From Pyramidobacter piscolens (GTDB taxonomy: Bacteria; Synergistota; Synergistia; Synergistales; Dethiosulfovibrionaceae): a stretch of 47,699 nucleotides of DNA. Made by a program: the position numbers and the translations under genes. Shown piece by piece: positions 40,169-47,699 of the stretch. The stretch spans positions 1 to 47,699 of the forward strand of contig SFDM01000032.1 in assembly GCA_004558205.1 (NCBI GenBank), read 5' to 3'. Every line of letters starts with the position of its first letter. Position 1 is the first letter of the stretch. The notes below the pieces were generated by a model. That model was not told the origin of the DNA. It ran no database searches and saw nothing but the letters and a program-made list of their open reading frames with translations.

Positions 40169-41335
40169 TTACTTTACGCGGGACTCCGAAGCGCCTTTCA
40201 GCACGAAGGCGGCGATCAGGGCCGTCAGGGGCGCTACGGTGACGAGGCCGAAGCTGCCGACCACGGTGTGGAACAGTTCCGAGGACACGTAGCTGTTGTT
40301 CAGGATCACCGGCAGCGGCACGCCCTGGGCGATGAAGGTCATCATCATGGTGATGGAGCTGCCCGAGTAGGCCAGAAGCAGCGTGGTAGTCATGGTGCCT
40401 ATCACGGCCCGGCCGACGCCCAGGCCGGAACGGAGCAGCTTCCAGCGCGGCAGCTGAGGCTGGTGGCGCAGCACTTCCTCCATGGCCGTGGCAATATCCA
40501 TGGAGAGGTCCATCACGGCGCCCGACGACGCGAGAAAGACACTGGCCAGGAAGATGCGCCTGAGGTTCAGGTTGAGAAATCCGCTGTAGAGCAGCGTCTC
40601 TGCGAAGGGACGCACGGCTCCGTTGATGTGGAAGGGCGACGCGAAGAGCGACGCCAGCCCGTAGGTCAGCAGCAGCCCTGCCAGAGTCCCCAGCAGCGCC
40701 GCATGGCCCCTCGCCGTGACGCCCGCCACAAGATAGATGATGGCCACGGACAGCACGGTGGTCAGAAGCAGGGCCACCAGCACGGGGTCGTAGCCCTTCA
40801 GCAGGCAAGGAAACAGTATTTTCCACAGACCCAGAGCGGAAAAGACGAAGGACAGAAGCGCCTGAAAACCCGTAAATCCCCCGTAGACCACCAGAAGCAG
40901 CATAAACGCCGTCAGCAGGGCTTTTTCGACGGACAGGCGCTCATAGTCGGGAACGCGGACGTCGGTAATTTTGCCTTCCACTTCGGTGATGGAGACTAGG
41001 GCCCCGTCGCCGGGCTGGAAGATCCTGTCCAGTTCCATTTTCCCCACCAGGTAGTTCGTGGCCTCCAGGACCTCGCCTTGACGAGGCCCTTCCAGGACTT
41101 CGGTCTCCACGGTCTGTGACCCGCTTTTGACCATGCCGAAGGTGCGGACCAGCGAGTTGTCCACGCTTCTGACGATGCCGCTCACGTGTGCGGAGTTCTG
41201 GTTGACCCTCTTTTCAAAGCCTGTCGGAAGGAAATAGAGGAGCAGGCATCCCAGGAGCACCAACGCCGAAAAGAGAAGGTCCGAACGCTTGGCGCCGCCG
41301 AAGAACCAGGCGCGCATATGGCTTAAAAGAGACAT
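40169..41335 (-). CDS. YibE/F-family membrane protein
   Basis: 388 aa. One N-terminal membrane helix (about residues 19-38), an extracytoplasmic beta-rich part to about 130, then seven or eight membrane helices. Residues SSGAVMDLSMDIATAMEEV near residues 268-286 and the TTTLLLAYSGSSI stretch are strongly conserved in YibE/F proteins. AAAGGAAG precedes the ATG. Function is not established; Lactococcus homologues have been linked to membrane transport. Single gene between a terminator and a 240-bp upstream region. Confidence 0.88.
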   Translation of the reverse strand: MSLLSHMRAWFFGGAKRSDLLFSALVLLGCLLLYFLPTGFEKRVNQNSAHVSGIVRSVDNSLVRTFGMVKSGSQTVETEVLEGPRQGEVLEATNYLVGKMELDRIFQPGDGALVSITEVEGKITDVRVPDYERLSVEKALLTAFMLLLVVYGGFTGFQALLSFVFSALGLWKILFPCLLKGYDPVLVALLLTTVLSVAIIYLVAGVTARGHAALLGTLAGLLLTYGLASLFASPFHINGAVRPFAETLLYSGFLNLNLRRIFLASVFLASSGAVMDLSMDIATAMEEVLRHQPQLPRWKLLRSGLGVGRAVIGTMTTTLLLAYSGSSITMMMTFIAQGVPLPVILNNSYVSSELFHTVVGSFGLVTVAPLTALIAAFVLKGASESRVK

Positions 41336-41383
41336 AAGAGCAACTTCCTTTCAAAGGTCGGTCACTGCCGCGGCGCCGTTCTC

Positions 41384-41425
41384 GAAAAAAGGCCGATCTT
41401 CCTCAGAGGGATGGGAGATCGGCCT
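41384..41425 (-). terminator. Terminator reading leftward, downstream of alkaline phosphatase
   Basis: AGGCCGATCT and AGATCGGCCT (10-bp stem, 41390-41399 with 41416-41425), followed on the minus strand by TTTTTT. The only minus-strand gene before it is the alkaline phosphatase, so its transcript may run through MITE copy 3. 41426-41577 shows no gene. Confidence 0.75.
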
Positions 41426-41577
41426 GCGGCGCGGTGTGCGGGAGTGTAATTTTTTATAGAAAGGGCGGCGTATGGCATCAGAACCGCCCTTGGGGCCAGG
41501 GGCCGTTTTAAACATGCCCGGCCTTGCGGAGCTCCGCTTCGTGAACCTCGCCCAGCCTGTTTCGCCTGTGGGCGTTC

Positions 41578-41863
41578 TGATACTCTTTCGCATTCAACAT
41601 GCCTGATATCGAGCTGAAAGTCAAAGGTTTTCAACGCAAAGGCTGAACAGAAAGGGCGCAAAGGGCGCAAAGGAAAAACAAAACCTAAATTATTAATTAA
41701 AAAAACTAATTAATATGATGGTATTTTATGTATTTCGCTTGATTTTTCGGTTCTAAAAGTCTTTCAAGGTTTTCCTTTGCGAACCTTTGCGCCCTTTGCG
41801 TTGAAATCTTTTGACGTGGCTCTTCAATTTAATATTAAGCGCGTCAATGGGAAATTAGTATGA
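41578..41863 (+). repeat. MITE-like dispersed repeat, copy 3
   Basis: 286 bp. The left end TGATACTCTTTCGCATTC and the right end AAATTAGTATGA are imperfect inverted repeats. The interior is very close to copy 1: CAACGCAAAGGCTGAACAG, the AT centre with TATGATGG, TTCTAAAAGTCTTTCAAGG, then CCTTTGCGTTG. Same orientation as copy 1. It lies between the leftward terminator at 41384 and the alkaline phosphatase gene. Confidence 0.85.
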
Positions 41864-41864
41864 A

Positions 41865-41907
41865 GCCGGCTAACCTGCCGCTGCGAAGCGGCGGTTCGGC
41901 AGCCGGC
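41865..41907 (-). other. GC-rich hairpin after the alkaline phosphatase gene
   Basis: GCCGGCTAACC (41865-41875) with an inner GCCGC/GCGGC stem pairs with GGTT...AGCCGGC (to 41907). It touches the end of MITE copy 3. Without a T-tract it may slow transcription or protect the message 3' end. Confidence 0.4.
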
Positions 41908-41931
41908 AGGGAGGCTCGCGCCGGTTTTCTT

Positions 41932-43398
41932 TTAAAGCCCCATGATGCCGCGGGTCTTGGTGAAGATGTCGCAGTCGTCGTAGTAGCCGTTGAACTGCTC
42001 CTGCCCCACTCCGATGGCGCTGACGGGAACCGGCACGCCCGTGTGGGCGTAGGTGGTCCAGCCGATGCCGGCATGGCGGTTCAGCGTCTGCGTGACGGAG
42101 ATGCTGAAGGGCTCGTAGCCGCCGAACTGGAGGTAGTACTCGGCTTTTTTCTGGTCGGCGCGCTTGTCCGATTCCTTCATGGACTCGGCGTAGGCGTTCT
42201 TCAGCTCTTCGACCTCGTAGTCCGCCAGCGCCATCACGCCCGCCTTGGGGTCGGTGCTGAGGCCGAACTGGGCGGTGACGGCCTCCATGGCTTTTTCAAA
42301 GGGAACCTGATTTTTTCTCCACTCCGCGATGGTCCTGTCGAAGACGTCGTAGGACATTTTCTGGCTGGAAAGGACGTTGAAGTTGGTGCTGTACTTGGTT
42401 CCCGCGAAGCCGATAGTCAGGCCGCCCGTCTCGTGGTCGGCGGTGACGATAACCAGCGTTTCGCCGGGGTGCTTTTTATAGAAGTCAAGGGCCACTTTCA
42501 CGGCGTCGTCGAAGGCCAGAGTGTCGCGGATCGACGCGAGCGCGTCGTTGGCGTGGCAGGCCCAGTCGATCTTGCCGCCTTCGATCATCATGAAGAAACC
42601 CTTGGGGTTGTCCAGAAGCTCGATTCCCTTGGCGGTGAAGTCCGCCAGAGAGATGCCGCGGGCGGCTTCCTCGGTGTCCAGGTCGTAGGGCATGGCTTCC
42701 GACGCGTCGAGCACGGGGTTGATCGCCAGCACCTTGCCGTCGGCTCCGGCTTTCAGGCCGGCAAACTCCTCTTTGGTGCGCGTGACCTTGTAGCCCTGTT
42801 CGTTCAGGATCTCGTAGATGCTCTTTTGACCGCCCTTTTTGCCGTTGGGCTTCAGGAAGCCGCCGCCGGCGAAGTATTCAAAGCCGCTTTTGGGGATCTG
42901 CAGGGCGATCTCGTAGTAGTTCTTGCGGCTGGGCTCGTTGGCGTAAAAGACCGCGGGCGTGGCGTGTTCGATGGAGACCGACGAGACGATACCCACCTTC
43001 ATGCCCTTTTCGTGAGCCATGGCGGCGATGGATTTATAGGGCGTCGCTCCCGACGGGTCCATGGCGATGACGCCGTCGCGGGTCTTGTAGCCGGTGGCGA
43101 TGGCCGTTCCTGCGGAGGCCGAATCGGGGATGTAGGAGTCTATGGCGTAGGTGGTGCTGACTCCCTGGGCGGGAAGGCTGTTCATGTACAGTGGCTTGAC
43201 CTCGGGCACTTCCTTGGAGCGTTCTCTGTTCGCCTGATAGATCTCGGCGGCGCTGCGCTGCGTCATGGCCATGCCGTCGCCGATCAGAAGGAAGACATAT
43301 TTTGCGTCCGCCGCGAGAGCGATGGAAGCTGCGGCGACGACGATGCTGATTCCCAGGATGAAACGAGAACAGGACCTCTTAAGCGTTGTGATAGACAT
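41932..43398 (-). CDS. phoA: Alkaline phosphatase (PhoA family)
   Basis: 488 aa from the ATG at 43398, with GAGGAG ten bases upstream; the open frame to 43461 is leaderless. Signal peptide about residues 1-30, ending SIALA-AD, so the enzyme is periplasmic. LLIGDGMA near residues 37-44 gives the metal Asp. PDSASAGTAIATG near residues 88-100 holds the nucleophilic Ser. EGGKIDWACH and TADHETGG carry the remaining zinc ligands. It releases phosphate from organic esters. Divergent from phoU-phoB-phoR, with a candidate Pho box in the shared 338-bp region. Confidence 0.93.
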   Translation of the reverse strand: MSITTLKRSCSRFILGISIVVAAASIALAADAKYVFLLIGDGMAMTQRSAAEIYQANRERSKEVPEVKPLYMNSLPAQGVSTTYAIDSYIPDSASAGTAIATGYKTRDGVIAMDPSGATPYKSIAAMAHEKGMKVGIVSSVSIEHATPAVFYANEPSRKNYYEIALQIPKSGFEYFAGGGFLKPNGKKGGQKSIYEILNEQGYKVTRTKEEFAGLKAGADGKVLAINPVLDASEAMPYDLDTEEAARGISLADFTAKGIELLDNPKGFFMMIEGGKIDWACHANDALASIRDTLAFDDAVKVALDFYKKHPGETLVIVTADHETGGLTIGFAGTKYSTNFNVLSSQKMSYDVFDRTIAEWRKNQVPFEKAMEAVTAQFGLSTDPKAGVMALADYEVEELKNAYAESMKESDKRADQKKAEYYLQFGGYEPFSISVTQTLNRHAGIGWTTYAHTGVPVPVSAIGVGQEQFNGYYDDCDIFTKTRGIMGL

Positions 43399-43530
43399 AA
43401 TTTGAAATCTCCTCATGAATGGATTGTGGCAGCCTTTGTTTCGCTGCACACTGGGAATCATAGTTTTTTAGAGTCAAGAAAGAGGTACGGAAATGTGGCG
43501 GCTCTGTTACAGTTTCATCATCTTTGGGCG

Positions 43531-43556
43531 GTAAAAAGTTGTAACATAACCGTAAT
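43531..43556. promoter_or_regulatory. Candidate PhoB-binding direct repeats
   Basis: GTAA occurs at 43531, 43541 and 43552 (TTAC on the minus strand), spaced 10 and 11 bp, within GGTAAAAAGTTGTAACATAA. It lies between alkaline phosphatase and phoU-phoB-phoR. A TAGAAT at 43662-43667 is a possible -10 for phoU but is about 105 bp away, so the repeats more likely serve the leftward gene. The rest of 43399-43736 shows no gene. Confidence 0.35.
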
Positions 43557-43736
43557 GATCCTGTCGCCTGCGCTTCACCTTTTTCTTCCACAATGGACAG
43601 ACTAGGGGCTTTTCACACTGTCGGCCGGAAAAAGGCCTTCGACGCTTTTGACGGTCTCTGCTAGAATGGAAGAAAAGGGCGCGAACAATCCGGCCGCCGA
43701 ACGGCAGGAAAAGACCGAAGGAAAGGATGAGGAACG

Positions 43737-44453
43737 GTGGAACTTCTAAATTGCGGGACGCCGGCGGCTCTTCCTGTGGAGCAAAGCCTGAAAGGCCTGA
43801 GCGAGAGGACACTGCGGCTTTTGACGATGGCGAAAAACACGCTGGGGCGCGCGGTCTGGGCTCTGTGCGAGCAGAATTCCGAGGCGGCGCGCCAGGTTCT
43901 TCAGGATGAAGATTCCATAAATGAGCTGACTGACCGGATCAATCAGGACTGTTTGAATTTTATCGAGGCCTTTCATCCCTCGGGGAGAGAACTTCGCTTC
44001 GCGACGTCGGTTATGCAGATGATCCGCGATCTGGAACGCATCGGCGACTACGGCAGAAACATCGCCCGCGAGGCCTTCCAGTTGCTTGGGTGCGAACGCT
44101 TCGGCCCGCCGGCGGCCCTTTTGGCGATGGCCCGGCTGGTGGAGCAGATGCTCGACCTTTGCGCCTTCGCTCTGAACAGCGGACAGGCGGAGCCGGTCCT
44201 GAAGGTGTTCCCTCTTGACGACCGAGTGGACGATCTTCAGGATCAGGCCAGCCGTGAGTTTTTGGCTCTTATAGCGGAACAGCCCAGCCGCCTGGCCTGG
44301 CTCTGGCGGCTGCTGGGAGTGGCGCGGGCTCTGGAGCGCGGGGGAGATCGGGCGACGAACGTCGCAGAACAGGTCTATTATATTTGCAGCGGAACGCGGA
44401 CGCAGGGCTCGCAGTGGCGCCGTCCGCGCCCCGTATGCGGGAGAGGCGCCTGA
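43737..44453 (+). CDS. phoU: PhoU-family phosphate regulator, paralogue 2
   Basis: 238 aa from the GTG at 43737, with GATGAGGA just upstream. PhoU repeats are visible: DLERIGDYGRNIARE near residues 97-111 and ERGGDRATNVAEQVYYI in the second half, where the usual GDHATNI has Arg for His. It overlaps phoB by one base (TGATG). The order phoU-phoB-phoR without pstSCAB is unusual; here PhoU may signal directly to PhoR. It is a paralogue of the protein at 34914. Confidence 0.93.
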   Translation: MELLNCGTPAALPVEQSLKGLSERTLRLLTMAKNTLGRAVWALCEQNSEAARQVLQDEDSINELTDRINQDCLNFIEAFHPSGRELRFATSVMQMIRDLERIGDYGRNIAREAFQLLGCERFGPPAALLAMARLVEQMLDLCAFALNSGQAEPVLKVFPLDDRVDDLQDQASREFLALIAEQPSRLAWLWRLLGVARALERGGDRATNVAEQVYYICSGTRTQGSQWRRPRPVCGRGA

Positions 44454-45154
44454 TGGGAATGAACGGACAGAGAATACTTATCGTGGAAGATGAAGAACCA
44501 ATTGTGGAGATCCTCTCCCAGGCGCTGAAAAGAAGCGGCTATGAGGTGAGCAGCGCCATGGACGGCGACGAGGGATTAGCGCGAGCCTGCGCGGAGCTTC
44601 CCGATCTGGTCCTGCTGGATCTCATGCTCCCCATGATGGACGGCTGGGAGGTCTGCCGGCGCCTGAAAGCCAACGCGGCGACGGCGGCCATCCCGGTGAT
44701 CATGCTGACGGCGCGGCGTGATGAGCGCGACGCCATCGAAGGTCTGTCCATCGGCGCCGACGATTACGTCAGAAAACCCTTTTCACTGAACGAGCTGATG
44801 GCCCGTATCGCCGCCCGGCTCCGACCCGCGGCGGCCCAAGAGGAGGCGCAGCAGTGTGAAAACCTGCGGATCGATCCGGAACACGGGCTGGTATGGATCA
44901 ACGGCAGCGAACTGATCCTCAGCCCCACGGAATTTCGTATCCTGGAACTTTTAGCCCGTTATCCCAACATTCCCATCAACAGGGAACGCCTGCTGAACCG
45001 CCTGTGGGGTCTTGAAGGCGGCGATTCCAGAACGCTGGACACGCATGTGTCGCGGCTGAGGCGGAAGCTGTCGGCCTTTGAAGACGCCCCGTCGATAGAG
45101 GCGCTGCGCGGCAGGGGATACAGGCTTCTCTGGAAGAGGGAATCGCTGCGATGA
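44453..45154 (+). CDS. phoB: Phosphate response regulator PhoB
   Basis: 233 aa from the ATG at 44453, six bases after GAGAGG. Receiver domain with EDEE (residues 11-14), the phosphoacceptor Asp in LVLLDLMLPMMDGWEVC near residue 55, Lys in VRKPFS, then a winged-helix domain ending RGRGYRLLW. Residues are closer to PhoB than to other OmpR-type proteins, and the phoU and phoR neighbours support it. Stop overlaps the phoR start as ATGA. Confidence 0.9.
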   Translation: MGMNGQRILIVEDEEPIVEILSQALKRSGYEVSSAMDGDEGLARACAELPDLVLLDLMLPMMDGWEVCRRLKANAATAAIPVIMLTARRDERDAIEGLSIGADDYVRKPFSLNELMARIAARLRPAAAQEEAQQCENLRIDPEHGLVWINGSELILSPTEFRILELLARYPNIPINRERLLNRLWGLEGGDSRTLDTHVSRLRRKLSAFEDAPSIEALRGRGYRLLWKRESLR

Positions 45155-46878
45155 AGTCGCTGAAGGTCAAGTTCTTTTGCGCCATGGCCCTGCTGACGGC
45201 CATTTTGGCTGGATTGGGCTGCCGGCTTTTTGTCAGCGCCCTGAGGGATCAAATTCTTCAGGACACTGAAAAGGACCTGCGGGCGCAAGCGTTTCTTCTG
45301 TCGGAAGAACTGGGCGAGAAGGGGGCGGCGTCCTTCGCCGGGCGGGTGGAGAGGCTGCGGGAGTCATGGAAAAACCGCATTACGCTGGTTGGCCCGTCGG
45401 GCCAGGTGCTGGCCGACACGCTGAAGCAGCCCTTTGACGATCATTCCCAGCGGCCGGAGGTCCTCGCGGCCCTGAAACAGGGCGAGGGGAGCAGCCTGCG
45501 CTACAGCTCCAGCGCCCGATGCCCTTTCTTCTACAGCGCCCTGAAAGTGGTGGTGGACGGAGAGCCCTTCGTGCTGCGGCTGTCCCGTCCCGTGACGGCG
45601 CTGGCTCAGGCTGAACGGGAGGCCTCGCGGAGGTTCTTCCTTCTCTTTGGCGGCGCGGCGTTGTGCCTGATGGCGTTTCAGCTGTGGATGGTCAGGCGCT
45701 TTTTCCTGCCGCTGGAGGCTTTGGCCAGTGCCGCGGGATCTCTCGACAGCCGCGGGGACGTGCAGTTTCCGCCGATGGCCGACGCTGAGCTTCAAAGGCT
45801 CAGCGCCGCGCTGTCGTCCATGTCGGGGAAGCTGAGAGACTCGGCCGATAAAATTGAGCGGGACCGTCGGAACCTGGAAAAGCTGATCGCAGCGCTGCCC
45901 CTCGGCCTGCTTGTGGCGGAGAACGGGAAAATACTGCGCTGCAACGGCTGCGCCAGACGGTTCCTGGATCTGGACAGGCCGTCGCCTTTAGAGCCGGACA
46001 GCGTGCTGCGCCTCCCGGCGGAAGCGCAGGCGCTGTTGCAGAACCCCGAGCCCGGTATGCGCGAGTGCGCGCTGAACCTGCCGGAACGTGAGCTTTGCCT
46101 GAAACTGGAATCCTTGCCCATAGAGCAGGGCGCTCTGCTTTTGGTCCTTGATCAAAGCGAGTCCCGTCGGCTTGAGCTGGCCAAGCGCAATTTCATTGCC
46201 GACGCGGGGCACGAGTTTCAGACGCCCCTCACGGTCATCGGCATGGCCGCCGAGTTCCTGCTGGAAGACGAGAGCGACCCCGACCGCCGGAAGAACATCG
46301 AACGGATCCTGCAGCAGCAGAAACGAGTGACGGGGCTGGTGGACGACCTGCTGTACCTCTCGCGCCTGGAAGCCGGGCCGCCCGACGCGGCGCTGGAAGC
46401 CGCCGACCTCGTCCAGATCGCCAGGACGGCTCTGGCCGACGCGAAGGAACACCCTCTTCGGGGGAACATCTCCATCGCTGTAAATCTGCCCCAGCGCGCG
46501 CCCCTGAAGGCCGTTCCCGACGAACTGAAGACGGCTCTGGTGAATATCCTGGACAATGCGGTGAAGTACACCCGCGCGCGCTGGAAAGACGCTCCGGGAG
46601 GGCAGGTCAGCTTCCTTCTGGAACGGGATCCCAGTCAGCCGAACTGGCTTGTGACCGTCGAAGACAACGGCATCGGCATTCGCGCCGACCGTGCCGATTT
46701 CCTGTTTCACCGGTTTCAGCGCGGAGACTGCTCCCGCAGCCGCCAGCAGTGGGGCAGCGGCGGCTACGGCCTTGGGCTGGCCATCGCCAAGCGCATCGTG
46801 GAAAAGCACCGCGGAACCATTGCCATCCTGCCAAGGGAAGAAGGCACCGCGATCCGTATCACCCTGCCGAGGATGTGA
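45151..46878 (+). CDS. phoR: Phosphate sensor histidine kinase PhoR
   Basis: 575 aa. Membrane helices about residues 8-28 and 161-182, with an extracytoplasmic domain between them. A HAMP-like region, a PAS-like domain about 238-335, the phosphoaccepting His in DAGHEFQTPLTV (residue 354), and an ATPase domain with NILDNAVKY, VEDNGIGI and GGYGLGLAIAKRI. The large periplasmic domain is unlike E. coli PhoR but like Bacillus PhoR. PhoR controls PhoB by phosphate status. Last gene of the operon. Confidence 0.9.
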   Translation: MKSLKVKFFCAMALLTAILAGLGCRLFVSALRDQILQDTEKDLRAQAFLLSEELGEKGAASFAGRVERLRESWKNRITLVGPSGQVLADTLKQPFDDHSQRPEVLAALKQGEGSSLRYSSSARCPFFYSALKVVVDGEPFVLRLSRPVTALAQAEREASRRFFLLFGGAALCLMAFQLWMVRRFFLPLEALASAAGSLDSRGDVQFPPMADAELQRLSAALSSMSGKLRDSADKIERDRRNLEKLIAALPLGLLVAENGKILRCNGCARRFLDLDRPSPLEPDSVLRLPAEAQALLQNPEPGMRECALNLPERELCLKLESLPIEQGALLLVLDQSESRRLELAKRNFIADAGHEFQTPLTVIGMAAEFLLEDESDPDRRKNIERILQQQKRVTGLVDDLLYLSRLEAGPPDAALEAADLVQIARTALADAKEHPLRGNISIAVNLPQRAPLKAVPDELKTALVNILDNAVKYTRARWKDAPGGQVSFLLERDPSQPNWLVTVEDNGIGIRADRADFLFHRFQRGDCSRSRQQWGSGGYGLGLAIAKRIVEKHRGTIAILPREEGTAIRITLPRM

Positions 46879-46916
46879 GCCCCGGCGGCGGCCGACCGCA
46901 CAACGGGTAACACTGA

Positions 46917-47115
46917 CTGTCATGTTTGTCATTGTGCTGGGCTGGGCAGCCTATAATAAAACCAGCCTGTTCCGCTTTTGCGTTTGAAGATGATGGACCT
47001 TTGGCCAAAAAGCATGCGGGATATGAACTGAAAAGAAATGACGGTTAGGACGCAGAGCGCGTTCAACGAAATAAAAAATCATAAAAGCCTCTCTAATAAA
47101 ACTAGAGGGGCTTTT
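46917..47115 (+). other. Gene-free stretch with promoter-like and terminator-like ends (possible small RNA)
   Basis: TGTCAT repeats at 46918 and 46927 precede a perfect TATAAT (46952-46957). A hairpin AAAAGCCTCTCT/AGAGGGGCTTTT (47083-47094 with 47104-47115) lies downstream. Between them only a 13-codon ORF (from 46989) with no good ribosome site is seen. The segment at about 47013-47041 loosely resembles a MITE left end. The rest of 46879-47242 shows no gene. Confidence 0.3.
47083..47115 (+). terminator. Hairpin terminator downstream of phoR
   Basis: 12-bp stem with one G-T pair; the four T residues are part of the stem. It may end the phoU-phoB-phoR message or a small RNA. Confidence 0.6.
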
Positions 47116-47242
47116 CCGTTAAGGATGTTTTGAATGCTTCCAGCCGCAGGGCTTGATTCCACCTTTTGTGCTGAAACAACAAGACGCTCAACCCCTGATT
47201 TTACGGGATTGAGCGTTAATGATTGCCTACGATTGTGTCAAA

Positions 47243-47316
47243 TGGCTACCCCGCCTGGATTCGAACCAGGATCAAGGGAACCAAAATCCCTTGTGCTGCC
47301 GTTGCACCACGGGGTA
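47243..47316 (-). tRNA. tRNA-Gln (TTG)
   Basis: 74 nt on the minus strand with CCA encoded. TACCCCG (from 47316) pairs with CGGGGTA, discriminator G. The anticodon stem AGGGA/TCCCT encloses TTTTGGT, giving TTG. The T-arm contains GGTTCGAATCC. The reading frame across it on the plus strand (GFEPGSREP) is a typical tRNA artefact. Confidence 0.97.
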
Positions 47317-47354
47317 ACTTAGCGAAAGAGCGAATTGACTCTTCTCGCGTGCCT

Positions 47355-47382
47355 ATTCTAAATGAAAGTGGGCACATGTCAA
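47355..47382 (-). promoter_or_regulatory. Promoter of tRNA-Gln
   Basis: On the minus strand perfect TTGACA (47382-47377), a 16-bp spacer, TAGAAT (47360-47355), 38 bp before the tRNA. Confidence 0.75.
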
Positions 47383-47495
47383 GAGCCTGTTTTTAAGGAA
47401 AATCGGCTCCTTTAAGAAAAGAAGTTCCTGAAAAGCCGCCGGCCGGGCTTTTTAACCTTTTGCGGCGAGAATTCCCCGGCCTCTAAGGCGGCGGG

Positions 47496-47699
47496 ATGAA
47501 CCGCCGTTGTGTGCGCTTCATCTACAATAAAATGCTTGCCGACCGCGTTGAGCATTATAAAGTGACTGGAAAGAGCCTTCATAATACGCCAGCGCAATAC
47601 AAAACAGAATTTCCCTGGCTCAAAGAAGTGGACAGCCTCGCTCTTGCTAACGCGCAGCTTCATCTGGACGCCGCCTCTGCCGCTTTCTTCCGCCGCCCT
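47496..47699 (+). pseudogene. tnpB: IS200/IS605-family TnpB, 5'-truncated and cut by window end
   Basis: 68 codons from the ATG at 47496 to the window end. CVRFIYNKMLADRVEHYK, TGKSLHNTPAQYK, EFPWLKEVDSLALANAQL and FFRRP follow the N-terminal domain of TnpB (OrfB) closely. The usual first 25-30 residues (KAFKFRIYP...KTFG type) are absent: an in-frame TAA stands at 47484 and no frame nearby supplies them. So the gene is probably a remnant, or starts abnormally. A hairpin AAAAGCC/GGCTTTT lies at 47431-47452. The catalytic RuvC part would be outside the window. TnpB is an RNA-guided nuclease of transposons. Confidence 0.8.

Noticed and set aside
41362..41670. 102-residue frame across MITE copy 3
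   Set aside because: Its start is the repeat itself; similar short translations from the other copies differ by frame breaks, so no protein is conserved.
41860..43605. 581-residue frame opposite the alkaline phosphatase
   Set aside because: Antisense shadow rich in Gly, Val and Asp; starts within the MITE end.
47134..47322. 62-residue frame ending GFEPGSREP...
   Set aside because: A classic false gene over the complement of a tRNA (tRNA-Gln).
47412..47663. 83-residue minus-strand frame
   Set aside because: Antisense to the TnpB fragment, whose plus-strand translation matches a known family.

Overview
The window looks like a chromosomal segment of a G+C-rich, diderm, LPS-bearing, amino-acid-degrading bacterium. 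My best guess is a member of the Synergistota (for example the Pyramidobacter/Jonquetella neighbourhood). This is inferred from gene content and order (a complete lipid A aminoarabinose operon, amidase-GerMN-rph-rdgB order, D-amino-acid catabolism) and not from any database search.

Layout. 1-362: two tandem 5S rRNA genes, the first cut by the window edge. 533-3525: a four-gene sugar/ketose cassette (dhaL, dhaK, an LsrF-like class I aldolase/thiolase, a small VOC-like protein) with its own promoter and terminator. 3650-3726: tRNA-Ile. 4176-6799: a short leader ORF, D-cysteine desulfhydrase and an NhaC-family antiporter. 6990-11766 (minus): a winged-helix/ferredoxin protein and a large membrane PAS-GGDEF-EAL sensor with two periplasmic solute-binding domains. 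12067-24527 (minus): a histidine kinase/response regulator pair, a zinc-ribbon membrane protein, a PAP2 phosphatase, then arnT-arnB-arnC-arnA(formyltransferase)-arnA(decarboxylase)-arnD-SMR flippase-ugd, the whole pathway for adding 4-amino-4-deoxy-L-arabinose to lipid A. 24791-34209 (plus): a leader ORF, PHP phosphoesterase, threonine aldolase, TldE/PmbA, amidase, GerMN protein, rph, rdgB, secG, a nicotinate phosphoribosyltransferase, rplM and rpsI. 34351-34426: tRNA-Asn. 34914-46878: phosphate-related genes (two phoU paralogues, alkaline phosphatase, phoB, phoR, but no pst transporter) interleaved with mutY, a D-serine dehydratase fused to a glutaredoxin-like domain, a DUF401 permease and a YibE/F protein. 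47243-47316: tRNA-Gln (minus), followed by a truncated IS200/IS605 TnpB that runs off the end.

Between the genes lie two dispersed repeat families. The first is a MITE-like element of about 290 bp with TGATAC-type imperfect terminal inverted repeats (three copies: 3813-4101, 35710-36001 inverted, 41578-41863). The second is an element of about 130 bp with a nearly invariant 65-bp core (11885-12014 and 34552-34682) that may share the same terminal sequence.

Points most worth a second look: three TTAAAC direct repeats at helical spacing in front of the zinc-ribbon gene, fitting a binding site for the adjacent PhoP/PmrA-like regulator; the DsdA-glutaredoxin fusion; the split ArnA; the PTS-less DhaL-DhaK-LsrF-VOC cassette; and the two repeat families. 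No CRISPR array, prophage or defence island was seen.
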